A stretch of 64,000 bases of DNA, taken from Actinomycetospora sp. TBRC 11914 (GTDB lineage Bacteria > Actinomycetota > Actinomycetes > Mycobacteriales > Pseudonocardiaceae). The position numbers were made by a program, and so were the translations under genes. The stretch spans positions 930,001 through 994,000 of the forward strand of contig NZ_JABBND010000001.1 in the NCBI RefSeq assembly GCF_012933465.1, written 5' to 3'. The notes beneath the pieces were generated by a model. The model did no database searches. It was not told where the DNA came from and worked only from the letters and a program-made list of their open reading frames with translations. Position 1 is the first letter of the stretch. Every line of letters begins with the position of its first letter. Of the stretch, positions 47,513-55,975 are shown one piece after another.

Positions 47513-47857
47513 TCAGGAGGTGGGCCCCACCCTCGCCGCGACCCGGTAGAAGCCCGGGTTGGGGGTGGCCCGTTGGCGCTGGTCCCCGCGGGCCTCGGCC
47601 ACGGAGGCCCGCAGCTGCGGGGTGCGCGTGGCCGCCTCCTGCGCCTCGCGGCTGTCCCACTGCGTGACGTTGACCAGCTGGAACCGCTCGTCGTCGGAGA
47701 CCGCCTCGAGCAGCTGGGCGCCGCGGAAGCCCGGTGCGTCCTCGACGAGCCGGATGCGTTCCCTCCACCCCGCCCGGAACGTGGCGACGTCCTCGCGCGG
47801 GATCTCGAAGATGTTGAGGAAGGTGACCGGTCCGCCGACCGGGTCGGGTGTCGTCAT
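47513..47857 (-). CDS. Antibiotic biosynthesis monooxygenase (ABM) domain protein
   Basis: A 114-residue ferredoxin-like-fold protein. The family pattern is visible as FLNIFEIPREDVATFRAGW, GFRGAQLLEAV, and FQLVNVTQWDSREAQEAA. Members include heme-degrading and quinone-forming monooxygenases, and many have no known role. ATG start 47857. It is divergent from the permease gene. Confidence 0.87.
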   Translation of the reverse strand: MTTPDPVGGPVTFLNIFEIPREDVATFRAGWRERIRLVEDAPGFRGAQLLEAVSDDERFQLVNVTQWDSREAQEAATRTPQLRASVAEARGDQRQRATPNPGFYRVAARVGPTS

Positions 47858-47967
47858 GCACGAAGCGTCCGACCTCGACAGCGCTCGAGGTCAAGGAGGC
47901 TCTCACGGACGGGTCGATCGGGGACGATGCTGGTTTCGCCCGGAGAGCGCGGGGGTCATCCCGAGCG

Positions 47968-49188
47968 ATGACTCGGCTCGGGACTGCGGGTGCCCCGCGC
48001 GGCGCCACCTCGGACGACGGCGCCTCGGTGACGGGCGCCGAGCGTGGGCACCACTCCTCGGTGGCCCAGCCACACCTCGACGCGGAGGGGCCGATCGCCG
48101 AGGCCGAGGCGCACGCCGCGCACTCGAGCACGACGCAGCAGCCCCTCGGCCCGCTCGGTTCGCCCCTGGACCGACGCTCGCCGTTCCTGATCGGGCTCAG
48201 CGCGGCGCTCGGCGTGGCGGTCGTCGTCGCCCTGGTGGGCCTGGCCGCCGTCGCGGCCCACGTCCTGATCCTGATCGGGGTCGCACTGTTCGTCGCGCTC
48301 GGGCTCGAACCGGCCGTCTCCTGGCTGGCCCGCCGCGGGCTGCGGCGCGGGCTCGCGGTCACCCTCGTGTGCATCGGGTTCGTGGCGATCGTGGGCGGCT
48401 TCCTGGCCCTGGCCGTCCCCCCGCTGGTCGAACAGGCGGTCGGTCTGCTCGAGCAGTCTCCGCGCTACCTGCAGATGCTGCAGGACCGCAGCTCGACGAT
48501 CGGGCAGCTCGACGCCCGGTTCGGACTGCAGCAGCACCTCCAGCAGACACTCGCCGGCAACGGCTCGACGCTGATCGACGGCGTGCTCGGAGCGGGGTTG
48601 GCGGTCCTGAACGGGCTGAGCGACACCCTGGTGGTCGTCGTGCTCACGGTGTACTTCCTGGCCACGCTGCCCGCGATGCGCCGCGCCGCCTACCGGTTGG
48701 CGCCGGCCTCGCGGCGGCCCCGCGCCGTCCTGATCGGCGACGCCATCTGCGTCCGCTTCGGGGGCTACGTGCTGGGCAACGTGGTGATGTCGGTGATCGC
48801 CGGGGCGGCCACGTTCGTCTGGTTGCTGATCTTCGGGGTGCCCTTCGCGCTGCCGTTAGCGGTGCTGGTCGCCCTCCTGGACCTGGTCCCCGTCGTCGGG
48901 GCCGTGATCGGCGGCGTCCTGACCACCCTGGTGGCGCTGACCGTGTCCTGGCCGGTCGCGCTGGCCACGGCCGGGTTCTTCGTGGCCTACAAGCTCGTCG
49001 AGGACTACGTGCTGATGCCGAAGATCATGGGGCGGACGGTCGAGATCCCGGCCGTGCTGACCGTGGTCGCGGTGCTGATCGGCGGTGCGCTGCTGGGGGT
49101 CATCGGGGCCGTCGTGGCGATCCCGGTCGCCGCGGCCGTGCAGCTGGTCGTCCAGGAGATCGTCTTCCCGCGGCTCGACCGCACCTGA
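47968..49188 (+). CDS. AI-2E family transporter (PerM/TqsA-like permease)
   Basis: A 406-residue membrane protein with about eight hydrophobic helices. Features include the paired N-terminal helices, an extracytoplasmic segment (EQSPRYLQMLQDRSSTIG), VVVVLTVYFLATLP, and the conserved C-terminal YKLVEDYVLMPKIMGRTVEIPAVL. The cytoplasmic N-terminus is polar and about 65 residues long. ATG at 47968; the frame is open from 47848 but would overlap the ABM gene. Transported substrate unknown; the family name does not prove autoinducer transport. Confidence 0.92.
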   Translation: MTRLGTAGAPRGATSDDGASVTGAERGHHSSVAQPHLDAEGPIAEAEAHAAHSSTTQQPLGPLGSPLDRRSPFLIGLSAALGVAVVVALVGLAAVAAHVLILIGVALFVALGLEPAVSWLARRGLRRGLAVTLVCIGFVAIVGGFLALAVPPLVEQAVGLLEQSPRYLQMLQDRSSTIGQLDARFGLQQHLQQTLAGNGSTLIDGVLGAGLAVLNGLSDTLVVVVLTVYFLATLPAMRRAAYRLAPASRRPRAVLIGDAICVRFGGYVLGNVVMSVIAGAATFVWLLIFGVPFALPLAVLVALLDLVPVVGAVIGGVLTTLVALTVSWPVALATAGFFVAYKLVEDYVLMPKIMGRTVEIPAVLTVVAVLIGGALLGVIGAVVAIPVAAAVQLVVQEIVFPRLDRT

Positions 49189-49285
49189 GCCGGCGGGCCC
49201 GGCCGACGGACGCCGAGGCCGTCGTTCGTGCCGTGACCGTGCCCCGTCAGCTGCGCCGAGGGACATCGCCGCAGGTGGGAGGCCG

Positions 49286-49358
49286 AGCCGGCGCGGGGAA
49301 TCGAACCCCGGACCTTTCGCTTACAAGGCGAGTGCTCTGCCGATTGAGCTACGCCGGC
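49286..49358 (-). tRNA. tRNA-Thr (UGU)
   Basis: The reverse strand folds as a cloverleaf: acceptor GCCGGCG pairs with CGCCGGC. It has the D-arm GTAGCTCAATCGGCAGAGC, the anticodon arm with loop CTTGTAA giving anticodon UGU, and the T-arm GGGGTTCGAATCCCC. The discriminator base is U and CCA is not encoded. It lies antisense, between the permease and the ThrE-type exporter. Confidence 0.95.
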
Positions 49359-49484
49359 ACTGGGGCACCATCGTAGGGGTCCGCGCCCGGGCCTCGACCG
49401 CCGCCGTCGGGTGTGCGTCACACCCCCGTCGCCCGGATGCCCGACAACTCCCCACGCCGCGGGGCGTCCCCCAGGATGTTGCCC

Positions 49485-51035
49485 ATGAGGATTCCCGGGC
49501 TGCGGCGGTTCGTACGCGACCGCCCGACCACGGAGCCCGAAGAACCCCGAGAGGAGGCGCCGCCCGTGGGGGTGGCCCAGCGAGCCCGATCCTTCCGCCG
49601 ACACGTCCCGCTCCCGTCCGCCGAGGACCTCCGGCGCGCGGCGATCGACGCCCCGACCGTCCGCGAGAACTTGCTCCCCGCAATGCCGGGGCCGCAGGTC
49701 GCCGACGAGACCCTGGTCCTGCGGGTGCTCGACCTCGCGCTGCGCATCGGCGAGGTCCAGCTCGCGACGGGCGCCGGGGCGGCCGTCGCCCACGACACCA
49801 TGCTCGCCGTCGCGGGCGCCTACGGCCTGCCGACGTGCGACGTCGACATCGCGTTCTCGACGATCACGATGTGCTGCCACCGCGGCGTCGAGGCCGGCCC
49901 GGTCACGACGATGCGCAACGTCCGGTACCGCACCCAGGACTACACCCGGCTCGCGACGGTCGACGCGCTGATCAAGGACATCGTCGACCAGGACACCCCG
50001 CTCACGTCCTCCGAGGCCTTCGAGCGGCTCGCCGCGGCCGTCGACGCCAACCACCCGTACCCCCGCTACGTCGCGGGGCTCGCGCGGTCGGCCTTCGCCT
50101 CGGCCGTCGCCGTGCTCATCGGGGGCGGCCTCGGCGTCGGGCTGGTGACGTTCGTGCTGACCGCGGTCATCTGGGGCATCGCCCGGTGGCTCGGCCGCCG
50201 CAACGTGCCGCTGTTCTTCCAGCAGGTGTTCGGCGCGATGGTCGTCACGACGACGGCGATTGCGCTCGCCTTCTCGGGGGCCCTGCTCGACTCCCCGGCC
50301 TTCGTCATCGCCGCCGGGATCATCGTGCTGCTGACCGGGCTCTCGCTCGTCGGCCTCGTCCAGGACGCCATCACCGGCTTTCCCCTGACGGCGGCCGGGC
50401 GCGCGGTGGAGGTCGTGCTCTCGACGGCGGGTCTGCTGGTCGGCGTCGTCGTCTCCATCAAGGTGACGGCCGCCGTGGGCGGGCCGTCGGCGTTGTCGTA
50501 CGCGCTCGTCGTCCCGAACGACCTGACGCCGCAGCCGGACCTCAAGTCGCTGATCGCGGCCGCGGCCGCCGGGCTCTTCTTCGCCCTGTCCGCCTACGCG
50601 CCGTGGGCCTCGCTCCCGGTCGCCGGGATCGGGGGCGCGGCCGCGTGGGCGATCTACGCGATCGGGTTCGACAACGGCCTGGGGCAGGTCGTGGCGTCCG
50701 CCCTCGCCGCCGGCGTCCTCGGTCTCATCGCGATGGTGCTACCGCAGCGGCTCGGGCTGCCGCCGCTGGTGCTCGTCGTCGCCGGCATCTCGCCGCTCCT
50801 GCCGGGCCTGCTGCTCTACACGGGCTTCTCGCAGCTCGCGACGGACGGGACCGGTGCCACCGGGACCGGCAACGCCGTCGGGACGGGCAGCGTGACGATC
50901 CTGCTCGCCCTCACGGTCAGCCTCGGGCTCGCCGCGGGGGTGTCCTTCGGCGAGCAGGTCGGGTGGCCGCTGGCGAAGGCGCAGCGCCGCCGGCTCCCTC
51001 CGGCCGCCCGGTCGCGGCGGCCGCGGATCTTCTAG
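49485..51035 (+). CDS. ThrE-type threonine/serine exporter
   Basis: A 516-residue membrane protein. The cytoplasmic N-terminal half has the DUF1212 pattern (LDLALRIGEVQLATGAGAAVAHDTMLAV region, DVDIAFSTITM). About ten hydrophobic helices follow, and the C-terminal half has the ThrE_2-type segment (LPPLVLVVAGISPLLPGLLLY). ATG at 49485; an ATG at 49476 in the same frame is an alternative. The TAG stop starts a family A palindrome. It probably exports threonine/serine or small peptides. Confidence 0.9.
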   Translation: MRIPGLRRFVRDRPTTEPEEPREEAPPVGVAQRARSFRRHVPLPSAEDLRRAAIDAPTVRENLLPAMPGPQVADETLVLRVLDLALRIGEVQLATGAGAAVAHDTMLAVAGAYGLPTCDVDIAFSTITMCCHRGVEAGPVTTMRNVRYRTQDYTRLATVDALIKDIVDQDTPLTSSEAFERLAAAVDANHPYPRYVAGLARSAFASAVAVLIGGGLGVGLVTFVLTAVIWGIARWLGRRNVPLFFQQVFGAMVVTTTAIALAFSGALLDSPAFVIAAGIIVLLTGLSLVGLVQDAITGFPLTAAGRAVEVVLSTAGLLVGVVVSIKVTAAVGGPSALSYALVVPNDLTPQPDLKSLIAAAAAGLFFALSAYAPWASLPVAGIGGAAAWAIYAIGFDNGLGQVVASALAAGVLGLIAMVLPQRLGLPPLVLVVAGISPLLPGLLLYTGFSQLATDGTGATGTGNAVGTGSVTILLALTVSLGLAAGVSFGEQVGWPLAKAQRRRLPPAARSRRPRIF

Positions 51036-51108
51036 GTGGGCAGAGCCCTTGTGAGCACTAAGTGTCGCTATACCCACACTTAGTGCTCACGAGCGCGAAG
51101 CGCACCTA
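51033..51108. repeat. Dispersed palindrome family A, copy 4 (core 51051-51090)
   Basis: Core GTGAGCACTAAGTGTCGCTA followed by a near-perfect complement (two mismatched positions at the centre). The right flank is conserved, the left flank AGGTGGGCAGAGCCCTT is degenerate. It lies between convergent genes and supplies both TAG stops: the ThrE-type exporter (51033-51035) and the LacI regulator (51106-51108). Confidence 0.9.
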
Positions 51109-52230
51109 CCCTGGTGGACCGCTCGTCGCCCGCACCATCAGCTCGGTCGGCAGCAGCAGCGTCCGGGAGCGCTGCCGGTCGCCGCGGTCGAGCAGCAGCT
51201 CCCCCGCGGCGCGGCCCTTGTCCAGCGAGGGCTGGCGGACCGTCGTGAGCCCGGCCCGCTCGGCGGCGGGGACGCCGTCGAAGCCGGTCACCGTGACCTC
51301 GCCGGGCACCTCGCGCCCGGCGGCCCGCACCCCGCGCAACGCGCCCAGCGCCAGGATGTCCGAGGTGCAGACGACCGCGGTGATCTCGGAGTTGCGCTCC
51401 AGGAGCTGCTCGACGGCGGTGGCCCCGGCGGCCTCGGTGTGGTCGAAGCGCTCGACCACGGGCACCGTCGACCAGTCCACGCCGAACTCGGTGAACCCGT
51501 CGCGCAGCCCGGCGAGGCGCCGGCGCTGGACCTCGTAGCGGGCGGAGTCCTGGCGCTCGACCGAGGCGAAGCCGTCGTTGCGGTCGGTGGACAGCCGCAT
51601 GCACAGCACGCCGACCCGACGGTGCCCGAGCTGGCCGAGGTGCCGGGCGAGCTCGACCATCGCGGCCTGGTCGTCGATGCCGACGCGGTCGACGTCGGGC
51701 ACGTCGGTCGGCTGGTCACAGACCACCACTGGGACCGGACGCTCGAGGACCGCGGCGAAGTGCTCGTCGTCGTCGGGCATGGAGTAGACGACGAAGCCGT
51801 CGACCCCGGCGCGGGCGACTGCGCCGACGTCCTCGGCCTCCGGGCTCACCGGGACGAGCAGCAGCCCGGAGCCGTTGTCCTCGCACGCGAGGGCGAGGCC
51901 CTCGAGGAACTGGATGGCCACCGGGTCGCGGAAGGCGTAGGAGAGCGCCTCGGTGAGCAGCAGTCCGACGGCGCCCGCCTTGCGGGTGCGCAGGGACCGC
52001 GCCACGGGGTCGGGCCCCGGGTAGCCGAGCCGTCGCGCCGTGTCGAGCACGCGGCGGCGCAGGGCCGGGGAGAGCTGATCGGGCCGGTTGTAGGCGTTCG
52101 AGACCGTCGTCCGGGACACCCCGAGCTCAGCGGCCAGTGAGGCCAGCGTCGCCGTACGGCGCGTGGACCTCCGCCCCTCGAGTGCCTCTGCCACCTGCGC
52201 AACGTAGCGACTGTTTCGATCTAGGGCCAC
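51106..52230 (-). CDS. LacI-family transcriptional regulator
   Basis: A 374-residue regulator. The helix-turn-helix is ATLASLAAELGVSRTTVSNAYNRPDQLS with hinge ARRLGYPGPDPVARSLRT. A periplasmic-binding-protein-like effector domain follows (VDGFVVYSMPDD, ICTSDILALGALRG-type block). GTG start 52230, or 52194 closer to the helix-turn-helix. It is divergent from a metal ABC transporter operon, but LacI proteins usually sense sugars or nucleosides, so a link to that operon is doubtful. Confidence 0.92.
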   Translation of the reverse strand: MALDRNSRYVAQVAEALEGRRSTRRTATLASLAAELGVSRTTVSNAYNRPDQLSPALRRRVLDTARRLGYPGPDPVARSLRTRKAGAVGLLLTEALSYAFRDPVAIQFLEGLALACEDNGSGLLLVPVSPEAEDVGAVARAGVDGFVVYSMPDDDEHFAAVLERPVPVVVCDQPTDVPDVDRVGIDDQAAMVELARHLGQLGHRRVGVLCMRLSTDRNDGFASVERQDSARYEVQRRRLAGLRDGFTEFGVDWSTVPVVERFDHTEAAGATAVEQLLERNSEITAVVCTSDILALGALRGVRAAGREVPGEVTVTGFDGVPAAERAGLTTVRQPSLDKGRAAGELLLDRGDRQRSRTLLLPTELMVRATSGPPG

Positions 52231-52286
52231 CGGTCGTCGCCGTTCTGCGCCCCCCTCGTGTCACGGAAGCCACTCTCGCGAGCGAT

Positions 52287-52305
52287 AACGACAACGGTTA
52301 TCGTT
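52287..52305 (+). promoter_or_regulatory. Fur/Zur-like operator upstream of the metal ABC transporter
   Basis: AACGACAAC-G-GTTATCGTT is a 9-1-9 inverted repeat with one mismatch, the architecture of Fur-family sites. The wider CGATAAC ... GTTATCG pair at 52283-52303 overlaps it. It lies about 100 bases upstream of the solute-binding lipoprotein. Zinc (Zur) or manganese (Mur-like) control is inferred from the operon content. Confidence 0.6.
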
Positions 52306-52400
52306 TGCTCTCGCCGCATCGGCGTCCCCCGACGGTGTGGCTTTCCTGACGTCGAGCGTCTGCGGTGCCACACCGCTGACATCCCCTCCGGAGCCGCCCC

Positions 52401-53321
52401 GTGACCGCCCCCCACCGCGTCGTCCTCACCGCCGCCGGCGCGCTCGCCGCCCTGGCCCTCGTCGCGGGCTGCGGGAGCTCCACGACCGCCGCCCCCGCGC
52501 CCACCGCCGACGGGACGCTGACGGTCGTCGCCACCACGAACGTCTGGGGCTCCGTCGCGAGCGCCGTCGCCGGCCCGGACGCCCACGTCACGTCGATCAT
52601 CAACGACCCGGCCGCCGACCCCCACTCCTACGAGAGCACCCCCGCCGACGCCGCCGCGATCAGCCGCGCGGACCTCGTCGTCGCGAACGGCGGTGGGTAC
52701 GACACCTTCGTCGACAAGGTCACCGGCGCCGACCCGGCCGCGAAGGCGAAGACGATCGAGGCGTTCGACCTGCGGCCCGACCAGGCCGACGACAACGAGC
52801 ACGCCTGGTTCGACCCGACGACGGTGAAGGCGGTCGCCGCGCAGGTCGCGCAGCGGCTCTCCCGGGCCGAGCCCGCCGAGGCCGCGGGCCTCCAGCAGCG
52901 CGCCCAGGCCTTCACGGCGCGCGTCGACCGGATCGCCCAGCAGACCGCGGCGATCGGCGCCGCCCGCCCCGGCACGAAGGTCATCTCCACCGAGCCGATC
53001 GCGCACTACCTGCTGCGGACCGCGAACATCCAGGACGTCACGCCCCAGGACTTCGTCGACGCCGTCGAGAACGACAGCGACCCCTCCGCCGCCTCGCTGC
53101 AGGAGGTCCGCACCGCGCTGACCGCCCGCCAGGTCACCGCACTGGTGTTCAACCCGCAGACCGAGACCCCCGTCGTCGAGGGCCTGCGCGGCACCGCCAC
53201 CGCCGCCGGCGTCCCGGTCGTCGAGGTCACCGAGACGCTGCCGGCCGGCGTCCCCGACTACCTGACCTGGGTGGACGGGACCCGTCAGGCGCTCGCGAAG
53301 GCCGTCGGGGCGCCGGCGTGA
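52401..53321 (+). CDS. Metal ABC transporter substrate-binding lipoprotein (ZnuA/AztC-like)
   Basis: A 306-residue cluster A-I binding protein. The lipobox LVAGC places the lipidated Cys at residue 24. Metal-site blocks: DPAADPHSYESTPAD, the central NEHAWFDPTTV, and a late Glu/Asp region. The His-rich loop of classical ZnuA is absent, as in AztC-type proteins. GTG start at 52401. It overlaps the ATPase gene by GTGA. Zinc or manganese uptake is expected. Confidence 0.9.
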   Translation: MTAPHRVVLTAAGALAALALVAGCGSSTTAAPAPTADGTLTVVATTNVWGSVASAVAGPDAHVTSIINDPAADPHSYESTPADAAAISRADLVVANGGGYDTFVDKVTGADPAAKAKTIEAFDLRPDQADDNEHAWFDPTTVKAVAAQVAQRLSRAEPAEAAGLQQRAQAFTARVDRIAQQTAAIGAARPGTKVISTEPIAHYLLRTANIQDVTPQDFVDAVENDSDPSAASLQEVRTALTARQVTALVFNPQTETPVVEGLRGTATAAGVPVVEVTETLPAGVPDYLTWVDGTRQALAKAVGAPA

Positions 53322-54130
53322 CGGGCCCGGCGGTGTCCCTGACCGGTGCCGAGCTCCGGCGCGGCCCCCGCACGCTCTGGTCGGGCCTCGAGCTCGACGT
53401 GGCCCCGGGCGAGTTCGTCGCCGTCCTCGGCCCCAACGGCTCGGGCAAGACGACGCTGCTGCAGGTCCTGCTCGGGCTGCTGCCGCTGTCGAGTGGCCAG
53501 GTCCGCGTCCACGGCGCCCCGCCCGCCCGGGGCAGCGCCGCGGTCGGCTACGTCCCCCAGCAGCGCGCCCTCGACCCGCTCACCCCGCTGCGCGGACGCG
53601 ACCTCGTCGGCCTCGGGCTCGACGGCCACCGCTTCGGCCCCGGCCTGCGCGGCCGCGCCCGGCGCCGGGAGCAGGTCCACCGGGCCCTCGCGCAGGTCGA
53701 CGCCCTCGACTACGCCGACGCCCCGGTCGGGTCGCTCTCCGGCGGGGAGCAGCAGCGCCTGCGGGTCGCCCAGGCCCTCGTCGGGGACCCGTCACTGCTG
53801 CTCGCCGACGAGCCGCTGCTCTCCCTCGACCTCGCCCGCCAGCGAGAGGTCGTCGAGCTGGTCGACCGCCGGCGCCGGGAGCACGACACCGCCGTCGTCT
53901 TCGTCACCCACGAGCTCAACCCGGTGCTGCCCGTCGTCGACCGCGTCCTCTACCTCGTCGACGGCCGGTTCCGGATCGGGACGCCCGAGGAGGTCATGAC
54001 CTCGGCGAACCTGTCCCAGCTCTACCGCACCGACGTCGAGGTGGTCCGGGTGCGCGGCCGGATCCTCGTGGTCGGCGCCGAGGACGCCCCGGTGCACCAC
54101 GACGTGCCCGAGGAGGTCGGCGTCCGGTGA
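53318..54130 (+). CDS. Metal ABC transporter ATP-binding protein
   Basis: A 270-residue ABC ATPase: Walker A GPNGSGKTT, Q-loop YVPQQRAL, signature LSGGEQQRLR, Walker B SLLLADEPLLSLD (ending in LD where most have LD after DEP-x4) and the H-loop VTHELNPV. The GTG start overlaps the binding protein; the stop overlaps the permease start. It energises zinc/manganese import. Confidence 0.93.
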   Translation: MTGPAVSLTGAELRRGPRTLWSGLELDVAPGEFVAVLGPNGSGKTTLLQVLLGLLPLSSGQVRVHGAPPARGSAAVGYVPQQRALDPLTPLRGRDLVGLGLDGHRFGPGLRGRARRREQVHRALAQVDALDYADAPVGSLSGGEQQRLRVAQALVGDPSLLLADEPLLSLDLARQREVVELVDRRRREHDTAVVFVTHELNPVLPVVDRVLYLVDGRFRIGTPEEVMTSANLSQLYRTDVEVVRVRGRILVVGAEDAPVHHDVPEEVGVR

Positions 54131-55038
54131 GCACCCTCGACCTGCTCCAGCTCGGGTTCGTCCGCCAGGCCCTCCTCGCCGGCGCCGTCCTCGCCCTGCT
54201 CGCCGGCCTGCTCGGGCCCCTCGTCGTCGGGCGCGGCATGGCGTTCGCGGTCCACGGGACCTCGGAGCTCTCCTTCGCCGGGGGCGCGGGCGCCCTGCTG
54301 CTGTTCGGGGCGGGCGCGGTCGGGTGGGGGGCGCTGGTCGGCGCGGTCGTCGTCGCGCTGGTCTTCGGCGCCCTCGGGCTCGCCGCGCACGAGCGCGACT
54401 CCGTGATCGGTGTGCTGCTCTCGTTCGGGCTCGGGCTCGGCGTCCTCTTCCAGTCCCTCTACACCGGCCGGTCGGCGAACAAGTTCGGGCTGCTGGTCGG
54501 CCAGATCGTCGGGGTCGACACCGGCGACCTGGTCTCGCTCGCGGTGACCGGCGTCGTCGTCGTGGGGGTGCTCGGCCTCGCCTACCGGCCGCTGCTGTTC
54601 GCGAGCCTCGACCCGACGATGGCCGCCGCCCGCGGCGTCCCGGTGCGGGCGCTCTCGGTGGCGTTCGCGGTGCTGCTGGGGGCGACGACGGCGCTCGGCG
54701 TCCAGATCGTCGGGGCGCTGCTCGTGCTCTCCCTGCTCATCACCCCGGCCGCCGCGGCGGCCCGGCTCACCGCGAGCCCGCTGCGGGCGACGGTGCTCGC
54801 GGTGGTGTTCGCCGAGGTCGCGGTGCTGGGCGGGATCGTGCTGTCCCTGGCGCCCGGGCTGCCCATCAGCCCGTTCGTGGCCGGGATCGCGTTCGCGACC
54901 TACGTGATCTGCCGCGTCGCGGGCTCGCTGCGCACGAGGCGGCGCGCGAGCCGCACCCGCGTCCCGGCGTCGTCGACCGCCACGTCCACGTCGTCGCAGA
55001 GCGCCCTGGCGAGCCAGAGCCCGCGGCCGCGGTCCTGA
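54127..55038 (+). CDS. Metal ABC transporter permease
   Basis: A 303-residue ABC-3 family permease with about eight hydrophobic helices and the coupling region LLFASLDPTMAAARGVPV. GTG start overlapping the ATPase stop. The last ~45 residues (after ICRVAGSLRTRRR) are a Ser/Thr/Arg-rich tail read antisense to the 3' end of the convergent regulator gene, a 139-base overlap. Confidence 0.92.
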   Translation: MSTLDLLQLGFVRQALLAGAVLALLAGLLGPLVVGRGMAFAVHGTSELSFAGGAGALLLFGAGAVGWGALVGAVVVALVFGALGLAAHERDSVIGVLLSFGLGLGVLFQSLYTGRSANKFGLLVGQIVGVDTGDLVSLAVTGVVVVGVLGLAYRPLLFASLDPTMAAARGVPVRALSVAFAVLLGATTALGVQIVGALLVLSLLITPAAAAARLTASPLRATVLAVVFAEVAVLGGIVLSLAPGLPISPFVAGIAFATYVICRVAGSLRTRRRASRTRVPASSTATSTSSQSALASQSPRPRS

Positions 55039-55898
55039 TCGAGCGGCGGCGGCACCACGCCCGGGAAGGCCTCGTGGATGCGGCCGGCGTCGGCGACGAG
55101 GCAGACCGCCTCGCCGTCGGCGACCCACGCCCACAGCAGCCCGTGCCCGCCGCCGTGCTCCACCGCGTTCGTCGCGACCTCGCTGGCCGCGTACACGAGG
55201 TCCTCCCCCGCCTCGGCCTCCAGGCCGGTCGCGGCGACGGCGACGGTGAGCTCGTGTCGCAGCGCTCCGAGGTCCTCGGCCGCGAACGCCCAGCGGCGCG
55301 CGCCCGGCGGGGCCGGGGGGACGGTCGCCGACGGCAGCCCGCGCACGACGTCGACCGGGTCGCGGTGCGCGGGGTTCGGCGACGGCCGCTCCAGCTCGGG
55401 GACCACCGCCAGCTCGGGGTGGGTGGCGAGCAGCGCCGGCGGGACCTCCGGGACGGGCCCGTCGCCGTTCGTCACCGCCGCGCGCAGCACCGCCCGGTAG
55501 GCGCACAGCAGCGTCACCGGCAGGCCGCGCAGCGCCTCGTCGAGCGCGGCCTCCAGCCGCAACCAGTAGGCGTCGGGCAGCCCGAGCTGCGGCTGGTACT
55601 GGGTCACGATGAACGAACGGGTCCCGACGCGGGCCGCGGCGGCCGCCGCGGTCGCCCGGCGGGCGGCGAGCTGGAAGGCGTCGGAGCGGGCCGGCCGGGC
55701 GTGGTCGAGGAACTCCGTCCCCGCGAGGGCCTCCTCTCCGAGACCGTCCCGCACGACGGCGGCGGTGCGCGGGTCGAGCGCCACGGTCACGGCGTCCCCG
55801 GAGCGCGCGGCCCTGGTCAGTTCCGGCACCAGAGCCGCGCCGAGCACCTCGGGGTCGTCGTACGAGACCCCGCGATGCACCAGACCGGGCGCCGCCAT
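54900..55898 (-). CDS. MEDS-domain / HATPase anti-sigma regulatory protein
   Basis: A 332-residue protein. An N-terminal MEDS sensor domain (HRGVSYDDPEVLGAALVPEL to LLCAYRAVLRA, ~1-150) is joined to a C-terminal RsbW-like histidine-kinase ATPase domain with the N-box EVATNAVEHGG and a G-box QDRGRGLWLARAL. Such proteins act as anti-sigma or switch kinases in stress signalling. ATG start 55898. It is divergent from the cyclase, and its end overlaps the metal permease gene antisense. Confidence 0.87.
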   Translation of the reverse strand: MAAPGLVHRGVSYDDPEVLGAALVPELTRAARSGDAVTVALDPRTAAVVRDGLGEEALAGTEFLDHARPARSDAFQLAARRATAAAAAARVGTRSFIVTQYQPQLGLPDAYWLRLEAALDEALRGLPVTLLCAYRAVLRAAVTNGDGPVPEVPPALLATHPELAVVPELERPSPNPAHRDPVDVVRGLPSATVPPAPPGARRWAFAAEDLGALRHELTVAVAATGLEAEAGEDLVYAASEVATNAVEHGGGHGLLWAWVADGEAVCLVADAGRIHEAFPGVVPPPLDQDRGRGLWLARALCDDVDVAVDDAGTRVRLARRLVRSEPATRQIT

Positions 55899-55975
55899 GC
55901 TCGCATGGTAGCGATCACGCCCCCGGACCCGGTGACGCTCGGTCCCCGCAGCTCGCCCGCCGTTAGGGTCCGCCC

